Shown here piece by piece: positions 13,034 to 21,770 of a DNA stretch of 37,792 nt (positions within the stretch are counted from its first letter, which is position 1; each line of letters opens with the position of its first letter). The DNA is taken from assembly GCA_003989065.1 (NCBI GenBank), contig RXIW01000032.1, positions 1 to 37,792 of the forward strand, given 5' to 3'. The notes beneath the pieces were generated by a model. The model saw only the letters and a list, made by a program, of their open reading frames with translations, was not told the origin of the DNA and did no database searches. The position numbers and the translations under genes are program-made. The stretch comes from Candidatus Competibacteraceae bacterium (GTDB taxonomy: Bacteria > Pseudomonadota > Gammaproteobacteria > Competibacterales > Competibacteraceae).

Positions 13034-13954
13034 GTGCAACGCAGAACTTTTCTCAAGACCCTGGGCGCGGGGGTGTGGACCGGGGCTCACCTGGCGCTGC
13101 TCGGTCGTGGCCAGCGCGCGGATGCGGGCGAGGTCACAGCCGGTGCCGTGCCCGATCTGGTGGCGGTCAAGAACGGTGAACCGGAAGCGCTGTTCGATCG
13201 AGGTATCGAAGCGCTGGGGGGCATGGGGCGCTTCGTCAAGAAGGGCCAGCGGGTGGTGGTCAAGCCCAACATCGGCTGGAACGTGCCGCCGGAGCGGGCG
13301 GCCAATACCAATCCACGATTGGTGCGCCGCATCGTCGAGCATTGTCTGCAGGCCGGAGCTAGGGAAGTCTATGTCTTCGATCACACCTGCGACGATTGGC
13401 GCGATTGTTACCGGACCAGCGGCATCGAGCAGGCGGTGAAGGAGGCGGGCGGCAAGATCGCCCCCGGTAACAGCGAAGGTTATTTTCAGCAGATCGCGCT
13501 GCCGCACGGCCAACGCTTGCGCGCAGCCAAGGAACACGAATTGATCCTGGGCGCGGATGTGGTGATCAACGTGCCAGTCCTGAAAAGCCACGGCGGGGCC
13601 AAGTTGTCGGTGGCGATGAAGAACCTGATGGGCGTGGTCTGGGACCGCGGGGAATGGCACGCCAACGATCTGCCCCAGTGCATCGCCGATTTCACCACCT
13701 ATCGCAAGCCCGATCTGAACGTGGTGGATGCTTATAACGTGTTGCAACGGCATGGGCCACGCGGAGTGTCGGAAAACGACGTCGTCCGCCAGCGGTCACA
13801 GTTGTTGACGACCGATCTGGTGACCGCTGATGCTGCTGCCGCCAAATTGTTCGGCGTGGAGCCGGATACCGTGGACTATATCCGCATCGCCCATGCCATG
13901 GGGGTGGGGCGCAAGGATCTGGAGAATTTGGTCATTCGACGGATCGTGCTCTAA
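13034..13954 (+). CDS. Tat-exported DUF362 domain protein
   Basis: A 306-residue protein beginning with a twin-arginine signal (QRRTFLKTLGAG), so export of a folded, perhaps cofactor-bearing protein is likely. The DUF362 domain follows, with GQRVVVKPNIGWN, TNPRLVRRIVEHCLQAGA, VYVFDHTC, LILGADVVINVPVLKSHG and the AMKNLMG block. The catalytic role of DUF362 is not established. GTG 13034 is chosen because AGAGGAG lies 7 bases upstream and it starts right at the Tat motif. The following gene is a polyferredoxin on the same strand, so the pair probably forms an exported redox module. I see no cysteine cluster within this protein itself. Confidence 0.85.
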   Translation: MQRRTFLKTLGAGVWTGAHLALLGRGQRADAGEVTAGAVPDLVAVKNGEPEALFDRGIEALGGMGRFVKKGQRVVVKPNIGWNVPPERAANTNPRLVRRIVEHCLQAGAREVYVFDHTCDDWRDCYRTSGIEQAVKEAGGKIAPGNSEGYFQQIALPHGQRLRAAKEHELILGADVVINVPVLKSHGGAKLSVAMKNLMGVVWDRGEWHANDLPQCIADFTTYRKPDLNVVDAYNVLQRHGPRGVSENDVVRQRSQLLTTDLVTADAAAAKLFGVEPDTVDYIRIAHAMGVGRKDLENLVIRRIVL

Positions 13955-14004
13955 ACCCGATGGCGTTTGCCCTGTGGAGGATTTCCCACAGGCCCAGGTG
14001 GACT

Positions 14005-15633
14005 ATGAAACAGCTGTGGTTGAAGAAGATTCGGGTGGTGGTGGCGTTGGTGTTTCTGGCCTTGAGCACCGTGCTGTTCGTGGATTTCGACCGAATCGGG
14101 GCCACGCCATGGGCGACATTGGTGTTGTATCCGCAGTTCCTGCCGTCGCTGCTGCAGTTCACCCAGACCCTGGCCTGGACTTCGACCGGTTTTCTCCTGG
14201 TGTTGGTGCTGACCGCGCTGTTCGGTCGGGTCTATTGCTCGACCATCTGCCCGCTGGGCACCCTGCAAGACATTTTTATTCGCATCGCCGACAAGCTGCG
14301 CAAGCCGCGCAAGGTCAAGTTCCGCTATCAGAAGCCGCACGAGGCGTTGCGCTACGGCATCCTGGCGCTGGCGATCGGGCTGTTTCTGAGCGGCAGCACC
14401 TTAGCCCTGAGCCTGCTGGACCCGTTCAGCAATTTCGGCCGCATCGCCGGCGATCTGCTGCGGCCGCTGTATGTCGCTGCCTACAACGGGTTCGGACAAG
14501 GGCTGGAAGCGCTGGGCGTGGCGGGACCGTTTCCCCTGCAATGGAAAGCGCCGCCGCTGGCGGCCCTGGCCTTTCCCGCACTGTTTCTGATCGGCTTGAT
14601 CGGCTTGAGCGCGACCCGCGGGCGGTTGTTCTGCAATCTGTTGTGTCCGGTCGGCGCGCTGCTGGGCCTGGTGTCGCGTTTTGCCCTGTTCAAGATCCGC
14701 ATTCCTAAAGATGCCTGCATCGTCTGCGCCCAGTGTTCGATGTCCTGCAAGGCCGGTTGTATCCGGCTGAAGACCCAGGAGGTCGATTTCAGTCGCTGCG
14801 TGGCCTGTTTCGACTGCATCACCGTGTGCGAACCGCAGGGGATCGGTTACGTACGGCCCGGACCGGTCAAATATTATCCGCTGCCGACAATGGGTGCTTC
14901 GCCAGCGCATTCCGGTGCAGCGCCGTCGACCGCGCTGTCGGCGGAGGGGAAGAGCCGGCGAGCCTTATTACGCGGCGCGGCGACGGTGTTGGTGGGGTGG
15001 GCCGCGCTGCCCGATCCGCAAGCAGCCGAAGCCCGGCCGCACAATCGGACCCCGACGACGCACGCCAATGCCCGCCACTGGCCGGTCGCGCCGCCCGGCG
15101 CGCGCGACATCGCCCGCTTCAACGATCTGTGCACCGCCTGCCATCTGTGCGTGAGCGCCTGCCCTTACGGTGTGTTGCAGCCGGCCTTGTTGGACTATGG
15201 TCTGTCGGGCCTGCTGCAGCCGCATCTGGATTATCGGACCGGCTACTGCAGCTACGAATGTAATCGCTGTGGCCAGATTTGCCCGACTGGAGCGATCCGG
15301 CCGCTGGATCTGGCGGCCAAACAGACCACCCAGCTCGGCGTGGCCCGCTTTGTTCGCGACAACTGCATCGTCTATACCGACCATACCCCGTGCGGGGCCT
15401 GCGACGAATACTGTCCGACCAAGGCCGTGCATCTGGTGCCGTTTCAGGATGGCTTGGCCATCCCCACGGTGCAGGAATCGCTTTGCATCGGTTGTGGCGC
15501 TTGCGAGAATGCCTGTCCAGCCCGACCATGGCGAGCGATCTACGTGGACGGCCACCCAGTCCACCAGCTGGCGCAGCGCCCGATGGCCAAGCCGATCGAA
15601 CCCCAGACCTCCACCGGCGACTTTCCGTTCTGA
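14005..15633 (+). CDS. NapH/NapG-like fused polyferredoxin membrane protein
   Basis: The 542-residue protein has two halves. The N-terminal half is NapH/NosR-like: several membrane helices, CSTICP (Cys78, Cys82) and CNLLCP (Cys210, Cys214), then two 4Fe-4S motifs at Cys238/241/244/248 and Cys265/268/271/275. The C-terminal half resembles a NapG-type ferredoxin: it starts with an internal SRRALLRGAATVLVGWAALP (about 318-336) like a Tat signal. Four cysteine clusters follow around 376-386, 415-426, 463-470 and 494-504. A role in passing electrons between the quinone pool and a periplasmic acceptor is inferred. ATG 14005 has AGGTGG just upstream; ATG 13960 is possible but lacks a ribosome site. 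larC follows 48 bases later. Confidence 0.88.
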   Translation: MKQLWLKKIRVVVALVFLALSTVLFVDFDRIGATPWATLVLYPQFLPSLLQFTQTLAWTSTGFLLVLVLTALFGRVYCSTICPLGTLQDIFIRIADKLRKPRKVKFRYQKPHEALRYGILALAIGLFLSGSTLALSLLDPFSNFGRIAGDLLRPLYVAAYNGFGQGLEALGVAGPFPLQWKAPPLAALAFPALFLIGLIGLSATRGRLFCNLLCPVGALLGLVSRFALFKIRIPKDACIVCAQCSMSCKAGCIRLKTQEVDFSRCVACFDCITVCEPQGIGYVRPGPVKYYPLPTMGASPAHSGAAPSTALSAEGKSRRALLRGAATVLVGWAALPDPQAAEARPHNRTPTTHANARHWPVAPPGARDIARFNDLCTACHLCVSACPYGVLQPALLDYGLSGLLQPHLDYRTGYCSYECNRCGQICPTGAIRPLDLAAKQTTQLGVARFVRDNCIVYTDHTPCGACDEYCPTKAVHLVPFQDGLAIPTVQESLCIGCGACENACPARPWRAIYVDGHPVHQLAQRPMAKPIEPQTSTGDFPF

Positions 15634-15681
15634 CGATCATCCTTTGCCCTGTTCCCACCTCTGGCTCCGTTCCCTGACACG

Positions 15682-16884
15682 ATGAGCATTCTCTACTACG
15701 ACTGTTCCGCCGGCATCAGCGGCGACATGCACTTGGCGGCCCTGCTCGATCTGGGCGTGGAATACGACGAACTGGTCCTGGAGTTGGCGGGCTTGGGGTT
15801 GGACGGCTATGGCATTCAGGCCAGCCGCGCCAACCGCAAGGGCGTTACCGGCACCCAGGTGCGGGTGGTGGTCGATCCGCATCAACCCGAATATCGCAAT
15901 CTGCGCCAGATCGAAGCGATCATCGGCCGCAGTGCGCTGAAGGAAGCGGTGTGCGATCGGGCGGTGACGGTGTTTCGCCGCTTGGCCGAGGCCGAGGCCC
16001 GCATCCATGACACCTCGCCCGATCGTATCCATTTCCACGAGGTCGGCGCGCTGGACGCCATCATCGATATCGTCGGCGGTGCGATCGCGCTGGATCGGCT
16101 CAATGTCGATCGGATTCTGTGCTCGCCGGTCGAGCTGGGCTCCGGAGTGGCGCATTGCGCCCACGGCGTCCTGCCGGTGCCGGCTCCAGCCACGCTGGAG
16201 CTGCTCAAGGGGGTGCCGGTCAAGCTCGGCGCGGTGCCCTTCGAAGCCACCACGCCGACTGGTGCGGCGCTGCTGGTGTCGTGCGTGGACGAATTCGTGG
16301 CGCGTCCCAGCTTCGCCATCAACCGGATCGGTTATGGCATCGGCCATCGCGATGGTCCCATTCCCAATGTGCTGCGCATTTGCCTGGGTGAGCAGTTGGA
16401 AGCGGAGGGCGAGCAGGGCGAGTCGTATCTGCTGGAATGCAATATCGACGATATGAATCCGGAACATTACGACTACGTGCTGGCGCGGCTGTTCGCCGGA
16501 GGGGCCTACGATGCCTGGTTGACGCCAGTGCTGATGAAGAAGAACCGCCCTGGCACGCTATTGAGCGCGCTGTGTGCCGAGGCGCTGGTGCCGGCGCTGA
16601 CCGAAATCCTGTTGACCGAAACCACCACATTGGGCGTGCGCCGCTCGCCGGTGGTGCGCACGGTGCTGGCGCGGGTCAGCGCGCGGGTCGAAACGGCTTA
16701 TGGCGCGGTGGCGGTCAAGACCGCCTATCGCCATGGTCGGCCGCTACGCTGCAAGCCGGAGTATGACGATTGCAAGCGGCTGGCGCTGGAGTGCGGTGTG
16801 CCGATCCATGTCATTTACGCTGCGGTGCAGACGGCCCTGACCGCGCAGGGCCTGCCGATGGAATCGGCCGAGTCGCTGCTGTGA
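15682..16884 (+). CDS. larC: Nickel insertion protein for the nickel-pincer nucleotide cofactor
   Basis: LarC is the CTP-dependent cyclometallase that puts nickel into pyridinium-3,5-bisthiocarboxylic acid mononucleotide, the cofactor of LarA-type racemases. The 400-residue frame has the family start YYDCSAGISGDMHLAALLDLG, a metal-binding-like RIHFHEVGALDAIIDI segment, and EATTPTGAALL. The second half includes LLECNIDDMNPEHYDYV and LTPVLMKKNRPGTLLS. In Lactiplantibacillus plantarum larC is expressed by ribosomal frameshifting from two frames; here it is one uninterrupted frame. larB lies downstream. No larA or larE is in the window, so the client enzyme is unknown. Confidence 0.93.
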   Translation: MSILYYDCSAGISGDMHLAALLDLGVEYDELVLELAGLGLDGYGIQASRANRKGVTGTQVRVVVDPHQPEYRNLRQIEAIIGRSALKEAVCDRAVTVFRRLAEAEARIHDTSPDRIHFHEVGALDAIIDIVGGAIALDRLNVDRILCSPVELGSGVAHCAHGVLPVPAPATLELLKGVPVKLGAVPFEATTPTGAALLVSCVDEFVARPSFAINRIGYGIGHRDGPIPNVLRICLGEQLEAEGEQGESYLLECNIDDMNPEHYDYVLARLFAGGAYDAWLTPVLMKKNRPGTLLSALCAEALVPALTEILLTETTTLGVRRSPVVRTVLARVSARVETAYGAVAVKTAYRHGRPLRCKPEYDDCKRLALECGVPIHVIYAAVQTALTAQGLPMESAESLL

Positions 16885-16902
16885 GCCGCGTCGCGGCGGC
16901 GC

Positions 16903-17100
16903 TCATTCGTTGTCGAGGATGTTCGGTGGCGGCGGCGCCGGGATACAGGATTTGTTCTCGTAGTGAAACTGGGCGCTGCAATCGTTGCTCAGATCAGGAA
17001 AGGGCTTTTGCTCGGTTGGCGCAGTGGGATTGTTGGCGCAGCCTTGGGCGCAAGACAGCGCCAGACCGAGCACGGCGAGAAGAACGGGCGATTTGGGCAT
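16903..17100 (-). CDS. Small putative lipoprotein, antisense between larC and larB
   Basis: A 65-residue frame on the minus strand. It has a hydrophobic signal (PKSPVLLAVLGLALS) followed by two possible lipobox cysteines (Cys17 in LALSC, Cys21 in AQGC). The mature part is short and contains two more cysteines, ending in a proline-rich IPAPPPPNILDNE. This pattern is typical of small outer-membrane lipoproteins. No ribosome site is evident before ATG 17100. It sits convergent to larC (18 bases between stops) and divergent from larB. Function is unknown; a false gene cannot be excluded. Confidence 0.5.
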   Translation of the reverse strand: MPKSPVLLAVLGLALSCAQGCANNPTAPTEQKPFPDLSNDCSAQFHYENKSCIPAPPPPNILDNE

Positions 17101-17250
17101 GGGGATGGCATCGAGAACGGATGGGTTGATCGAAACCGGCGCAAGGGATGGGAGTCGCCGGCTATTTCTTGCGACTGTCACAGGGCAGCTTAGCGAAGCG
17201 CAGCGGGCAGCACAACTGCGCCGCTCTGTCCGACGCTGGAGCGGTGGACG

Positions 17251-17997
17251 GTGAAGGAAGAATCGTTGCGTGCCTTGTTGGAACAGGTCCAGTCCGGTGC
17301 TGTGGCGGTGGACCATGCGGTCGATCGCTTGCGGGAATTGCCGTTTCGCGATCTGGGCGAGGCCGTGCTCGACAGCCATCGCGAGCTGCGGCGCGGCCAT
17401 CCCGAGGTGATCTATTGCGCCGGCAAGACCGTTGCCCAGCTCAAGACCATCGTCGCCGCCCTGTTGGAGGATGATGGCGACATTCTCGCCACCCGCGCCA
17501 CCCCGGAAATGGCGGAGGCCGTGGCGGAACTGTGGCCGGCAGCTCGCTACAATCCGCTGGGAAGGGTGGTGGTGATCCAGCGCTGTCTGCGCCCGTTGAC
17601 CGAGACCTGCATCGCCATTGTCACCGCCGGTACGTCCGATTTGCCGGTGGCCGAAGAGGCGGCTGAGACCGCGGTGCTGTTCGGCAACCGGGTCGAACGT
17701 ATTCATGACGTGGGAGTGGCCGGTCTGCATCGCCTGCTGGCGCGGCTGGATGCGTTGCGTCGTGCGCGGGTGCTGATCGTGGTCGCCGGCATGGAAGGCG
17801 CATTGCCCAGCGTGGTGGCCGGGCTGGTGGCGCGACCGGTGATCGCGGTGCCGACCAGCGTCGGTTACGGGGCCCACTTCGGCGGATTGGCGGCGCTGCT
17901 GGGCATGTTGACCTCCTGCGCCGACGGGATCGGAGTGGTCAATATCGATAACGGCTATGGCGCGGCCTGTCTGGCCAGCCTGATCAATCATGGCTGA
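17251..17997 (+). CDS. larB: Pyridinium-3,5-biscarboxylic acid mononucleotide synthase
   Basis: LarB carboxylates and hydrolyses nicotinic acid adenine dinucleotide in the first step of nickel-pincer cofactor synthesis. The 248-residue protein has the LarB N-terminal helical region (FRDLGEAVLDSHRELRRGHPEV) and a C-terminal PurE/AIR-carboxylase-like domain. That domain shows VTAGTSDLPVAEEAAETA, ERIHDVGVAGLHRLL, VVAGMEGALPSVVAGLV, and PTSVGYGAHFGGLAALLGML with SCADGIGVVNIDNGYGAA. The GTG at 17251 is used, with GGAG about 10 bases upstream. It shares direction with larC, from which the small antisense lipoprotein separates it, and precedes atpC by 29 bases. Confidence 0.93.
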   Translation: MKEESLRALLEQVQSGAVAVDHAVDRLRELPFRDLGEAVLDSHRELRRGHPEVIYCAGKTVAQLKTIVAALLEDDGDILATRATPEMAEAVAELWPAARYNPLGRVVVIQRCLRPLTETCIAIVTAGTSDLPVAEEAAETAVLFGNRVERIHDVGVAGLHRLLARLDALRRARVLIVVAGMEGALPSVVAGLVARPVIAVPTSVGYGAHFGGLAALLGMLTSCADGIGVVNIDNGYGAACLASLINHG

Positions 17998-18026
17998 AAA
18001 GGCCATGGCCGCAGCACGAGGATGGT

Positions 18027-18452
18027 ATGGCAGTCAAGGTTCATGTTGATGTGGTCAGCGCCGAAAAGGAACTGTTTTCCGGGCTGGCGGAACTGGTGGT
18101 GGCAACGGCCGAATTGGGCGAAGTCGGCATCCTGCCGGGGCATAGCCCGCTCCTGACGCGCTTGAAGCCGGGCCAAGTGCGAATCCAGATCTCGGCCCAG
18201 GAGACCCAGGTGTTCTATATCTCCAGCGGCTTGCTGGAAGTGCAGCCGCGGATCGTCACGGTGCTGGCCGATTACGCCGAGAACGCCGCCCATCTCGACG
18301 AAGCTGCTGCCGTCCGCGCCCGCGAGGCGGCCCTGAGCACATGGGGGCAATGTCTGAGCAACATGGAATGCGCCAAGATCCTGGCCGAGGCGACGGCGCA
18401 ATTGCAGGCGATCGACCACCTGCGGCGTCTCAGCCAGCGGCTGGGGAAATGA
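18027..18452 (+). CDS. atpC: F-type ATP synthase epsilon subunit, isolated copy
   Basis: The 141-residue protein matches the epsilon subunit. The N-terminal beta domain includes VVSAEKELFSGLAELVV, GEVGILPGHSPLLTRLKPGQVR, YISSGLLEVQP and VTVLADYAE, followed by the C-terminal two-helix hairpin (from about residue 92). Epsilon links gamma to the c-ring and inhibits ATP hydrolysis. In most gammaproteobacteria it closes the atp operon after atpD; here no other ATP synthase gene is present, and it lies between larB and polA. GAGGAT lies 6 bases before the ATG. It could be a relocated sole copy, or a second epsilon. Confidence 0.9.
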   Translation: MAVKVHVDVVSAEKELFSGLAELVVATAELGEVGILPGHSPLLTRLKPGQVRIQISAQETQVFYISSGLLEVQPRIVTVLADYAENAAHLDEAAAVRAREAALSTWGQCLSNMECAKILAEATAQLQAIDHLRRLSQRLGK

Positions 18453-18464
18453 CGAAGCAGACCT

Positions 18465-21215
18465 ATGACGACGACCAAACCCCTGATTCTGATCGATGGT
18501 TCGTCCTGGCTGCACCGGGCCTTCAACGCGCTGCCGGCGCTGAGCACTCGGGCCGGTGAGCCGACCGGCGCGCTGTACGGCGTGCTGAACATGTTGCGCC
18601 GACTGCTGGCCGACTATCGGCCGGATTATCTGGCGGTGGTGTTCGATGCGCCCGGCCCGACCTTTCGCCATGAATGGTTCGCCGACTACAAGGCCCATCG
18701 GCCGCCGCTCGATCCGCAACTGGTCCAGCAGATCGAGCCGTTGCATACCTGTATCCGCGCCATGGGCTTGCCCTTGCTGCAGGTGGCTGGCGTAGAAGCG
18801 GACGATGTCATCGGCACCCTGACCGGTCAGGCCACGGCTAAGGATCTGCCGGTGCTGATCGTCAGCAGCGACAAGGATCTGGCACAACTGGTCAACGAGC
18901 AGGTGCGGATGCTGGACACCATGAAAAACGTGGTGAGCGACGTGGCGGGGGTGGAGCAGAAGTTCGGCGTGCCGCCGGCCCTGATCGTGGACTGGCTGGC
19001 GCTGGTCGGCGACAGCTCCGACAACATTCCTGGCGTGCCTGGCGTGGGACCGGTGACGGCGGTCAAGTGGCTGCGCCAGTACGGTTCGCTCGATCAACTG
19101 ATGGCGCATGCCGCCGAAATTACCGGCAAGATCGGCGACAAGCTGCGGGCCGGTTTGGAACAGTTGCCGTTGTCCCGCCGGCTGGCAACCCTGGATTGCG
19201 CCGTTACGCTGCCGGTGGGGTTTGAGGATTTGCGGTTGGCGGCGCCGGATACGACCGCGCTGCGGGTGTTGTACGAACGTTATGAGTTTCGCGCCTGGTT
19301 GCGAGAGCTGCTGTCCGATGGACCAGAACCCGCGACCTCGTCGCCGCCAGCGCCGGTCAAGATGCCGATACAGGCGGAACTGGACGGGATGGAACCGCCC
19401 CTCCGAGTTCCTGTCGATTACCAACGGGTGTTGGATCAAGCGGCGCTCGATGCTTGGCTGGAGCGGTTGCGGACCGCCGAGCTGTTCGCCTTCGACACCG
19501 AGACCACCAGCCTGAATTATCTGGACGCCCGCATCGTCGGGGTGTCGTTTGCGGTCAGTCCGGGCGAGGCGGCCTATGTGCCGCTGGCGCACGACTATCC
19601 CGGCGCGCCGGATCAACTGGATCGGGCCGCGGTGCTGGCGCAGTTGCAGCCACTGCTGGAGGATCCCACCCGGCCGAAGCTGGGCCAGCATCTCAAGTAC
19701 GACCTGCATGTGCTCGCCAACCATGGCGTCGCATTGCGTGGCATCCGCCACGACACCTTGCTGGAATCCTATGTATTGGATTCTACCGCCCGCCACGATC
19801 TCGATTCGCTGGCCGAACGCCATCTGCAACTGCGCACCATCCACTTTGAGGATGTGGCCGGCAAAGGGGCCAAGCAACTGACGTTCAATCAGGTTCCGCT
19901 GGAGCAGGCCGGTCCCTATGCTGCCGAAGACGCTGACGTTACCTTGCGCCTGCACCGTTGCCTGTGGCCGCGTCTGGAACGGGAGGCGCGATTGCAGCGG
20001 CTGTACCAGGAGCTGGAAATCCCGCTGATCGAGGTGCTGGCCCGGATGGAGCGGATCGGGGTGCGGGTCGACGCGGCGGCTTTGCGTCGGCACAGCGGCG
20101 AATTGGCCAAACGGTTGCAGGAGCTGGAACAGCACGCCTACGAGCTGGCTGGCACTCGGTTCAACCTGGGATCACCCAAGCAGCTGCAGGCCATTCTGTT
20201 CGAGCAGATGGGCCTGCCGGTTGGCAAGAAGACCGCCACCGGTCAGGCGTCCACTGCCGAAGATGTCCTGCAGGAACTAGCGCTGAACTATCCGTTGCCG
20301 AGGGTCATCCTGGAACACCGCACCCTGAGCAAGCTGAAGTCCACCTACACCGATCGTCTGCCCGAACAGATTCATCCCCGTACCGGTCGGGTCCATACCT
20401 CCTATCATCAGGCCGTGGCCAGCACCGGTCGGCTGTCGTCTTCCGATCCCAATCTGCAGAACATCCCGATTCGCACCCCGGAAGGACGGCGCATTCGCCA
20501 AGCTTTCGTGCCGGAACCGGGTTGGACGATGCTGGCGGCGGACTATTCCCAAATCGAACTGCGCATCATGGCGCATCTGTCCGGTGATCAAGGTTTGCTG
20601 GCGGCATTCGCGAGTGGGGCCGACGTGCATCGCGCTACTGCCGCCGAAGTGTTCGGGGTGGCGCTGGAAGAGGTGAGCACCGAGCAGCGGCGCAGCGCCA
20701 AGGCCATCAACTTTGGCCTGATCTATGGCATGTCGGCCTTTGGCCTAGCCCGGCAACTGGGCATTGAGCGCGGCGCAGCCCAGGCGTACGTGGAGCGCTA
20801 TTTCGCCCGCTATCCCGGCGTCAAGGCGTACATGGACGATACCCGTCGCCGCGCCGCCGAGTCGGGCTATGTGGAAACGGTATTCGGACGGCGGTTATAC
20901 CTATCCGACATTCGCGCTCGCAACCCACAGCATCGGCAGGCGGCGGAGCGTGCCGCTATCAACGCGCCGATGCAGGGCACCGCCGCCGACATCATCAAGC
21001 GGGCGATGCTGGCGGTGGATCGCTGGCTGACCGAATCCGCCATCCCGGCCCGCATGTTGATGCAGGTGCACGACGAACTGGTGTTCGAAGTGGCGGCGGA
21101 CGCGATTACCGAGGCCAGTGAGCACATCCGAGAGGCGATGGTGGCAGCGGCGGAGCTGCGCGTGCCGCTGGAAGTCGATGTCGGAATCGGGAGCAATTGG
21201 GATGAAGCACATTGA
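18465..21215 (+). CDS. polA: DNA polymerase I
   Basis: The 916-residue repair and Okazaki-fragment polymerase has all three domains. The 5'-3' exonuclease covers about 1-290 (LIDGSSWLHRAFNALP, GDSSDNIPGVPGVGPVTA). The 3'-5' proofreading domain covers about 325-520, with an intact DEDDy set: Asp344, Glu346, Asp413, Tyr485 and Asp489. The polymerase domain holds motif A Asp693 (LAADYSQIELR), motif B RRSAKAINFGLIYG, and motif C Asp870 (QVHDELVFEV). Length is close to that of E. coli Pol I (928). It starts 12 bases after atpC and is probably co-transcribed. A DUF2782 gene follows, as in many gammaproteobacteria. Confidence 0.98.
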   Translation: MTTTKPLILIDGSSWLHRAFNALPALSTRAGEPTGALYGVLNMLRRLLADYRPDYLAVVFDAPGPTFRHEWFADYKAHRPPLDPQLVQQIEPLHTCIRAMGLPLLQVAGVEADDVIGTLTGQATAKDLPVLIVSSDKDLAQLVNEQVRMLDTMKNVVSDVAGVEQKFGVPPALIVDWLALVGDSSDNIPGVPGVGPVTAVKWLRQYGSLDQLMAHAAEITGKIGDKLRAGLEQLPLSRRLATLDCAVTLPVGFEDLRLAAPDTTALRVLYERYEFRAWLRELLSDGPEPATSSPPAPVKMPIQAELDGMEPPLRVPVDYQRVLDQAALDAWLERLRTAELFAFDTETTSLNYLDARIVGVSFAVSPGEAAYVPLAHDYPGAPDQLDRAAVLAQLQPLLEDPTRPKLGQHLKYDLHVLANHGVALRGIRHDTLLESYVLDSTARHDLDSLAERHLQLRTIHFEDVAGKGAKQLTFNQVPLEQAGPYAAEDADVTLRLHRCLWPRLEREARLQRLYQELEIPLIEVLARMERIGVRVDAAALRRHSGELAKRLQELEQHAYELAGTRFNLGSPKQLQAILFEQMGLPVGKKTATGQASTAEDVLQELALNYPLPRVILEHRTLSKLKSTYTDRLPEQIHPRTGRVHTSYHQAVASTGRLSSSDPNLQNIPIRTPEGRRIRQAFVPEPGWTMLAADYSQIELRIMAHLSGDQGLLAAFASGADVHRATAAEVFGVALEEVSTEQRRSAKAINFGLIYGMSAFGLARQLGIERGAAQAYVERYFARYPGVKAYMDDTRRRAAESGYVETVFGRRLYLSDIRARNPQHRQAAERAAINAPMQGTAADIIKRAMLAVDRWLTESAIPARMLMQVHDELVFEVAADAITEASEHIREAMVAAAELRVPLEVDVGIGSNWDEAH

Positions 21216-21388
21216 GTCGATGGCGGGCAGCTGCCGCTTCATCGTCGATCTGCAGGCGCGGGTGGGCGATGAGGGGTCGGCAACTGGACAAATCGGCGAC
21301 GCTGGAGAATGATGGACGGACGCTGGCCGGGAAGGGCTGGACAGCGCGCGTCCTCACCTCAACCCTTAGACGAGATCAAGGAACATTC

Positions 21389-21730
21389 ATGCGTGTGCGG
21401 TTGTTTATCCCACTGCTGCTGGCGTCCAGCCTGGGCTGGGCTCAGGATGCAGCGCCCCCTCCCGGTTTGGAGCCGGTTCCCGATGGCCCTCCGGATACCT
21501 CCCGCCATCAGGATGCGCCTGCCCCGGAGGTGACGATTCGCCAACTCGGCGCGCAGGGTTCCGTCGAGGAGTATCGGGCGGGTGGGGTGCTGTACATGAT
21601 CAAGGTCAATCCCACCAAGGGCGCGTCCTACTATCTGGTGGATACCGACGGCGACGGCAATCTGGAAACGCGCTCCAATGATCTGGAGAGCGGAATGCTG
21701 ATCCCGGCCTGGGTACTGCTGCGCTGGTGA
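21389..21730 (+). CDS. DUF2782 family exported protein
   Basis: A 113-residue protein with a Sec signal (MRVRLFIPLLLASSLGWAQ) and a short acidic Pro-rich stretch. The DUF2782 core follows: VTIRQLGAQGSVEEYRAGG, YMIKVNPTKGASYYLVDTDGDG and a C-terminal IPAWVLLRW. Function is unknown; its place beside polA is conserved in gammaproteobacteria. AAGGA lies 6 bases before ATG 21389, so the 59-codon upstream extension of the frame is rejected. Confidence 0.9.
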   Translation: MRVRLFIPLLLASSLGWAQDAAPPPGLEPVPDGPPDTSRHQDAPAPEVTIRQLGAQGSVEEYRAGGVLYMIKVNPTKGASYYLVDTDGDGNLETRSNDLESGMLIPAWVLLRW

Positions 21731-21760
21731 TAAGCCCGCACTGGGCAGGCTCATCACCAG
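21724..21760. terminator. Bidirectional hairpin between DUF2782 and the small basic ORF
   Basis: CTGGTGAT (21724-21731) pairs with ATCACCAG (21753-21760), and an inner GCCC/GGGC stem lies at 21734-21746. The outer stem includes the DUF2782 stop codon and ends 10 bases before the stop of the convergent small ORF. Confidence 0.55.
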
Positions 21761-21770
21761 ACCGCCACAG

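Noticed and set aside
17988..20135. A 715-codon minus-strand open frame opposite atpC and polA
   Set aside because: It is a GC-driven shadow: it is Gln/Arg/His-rich, has no recognisable motif, and lies opposite two well-identified genes.
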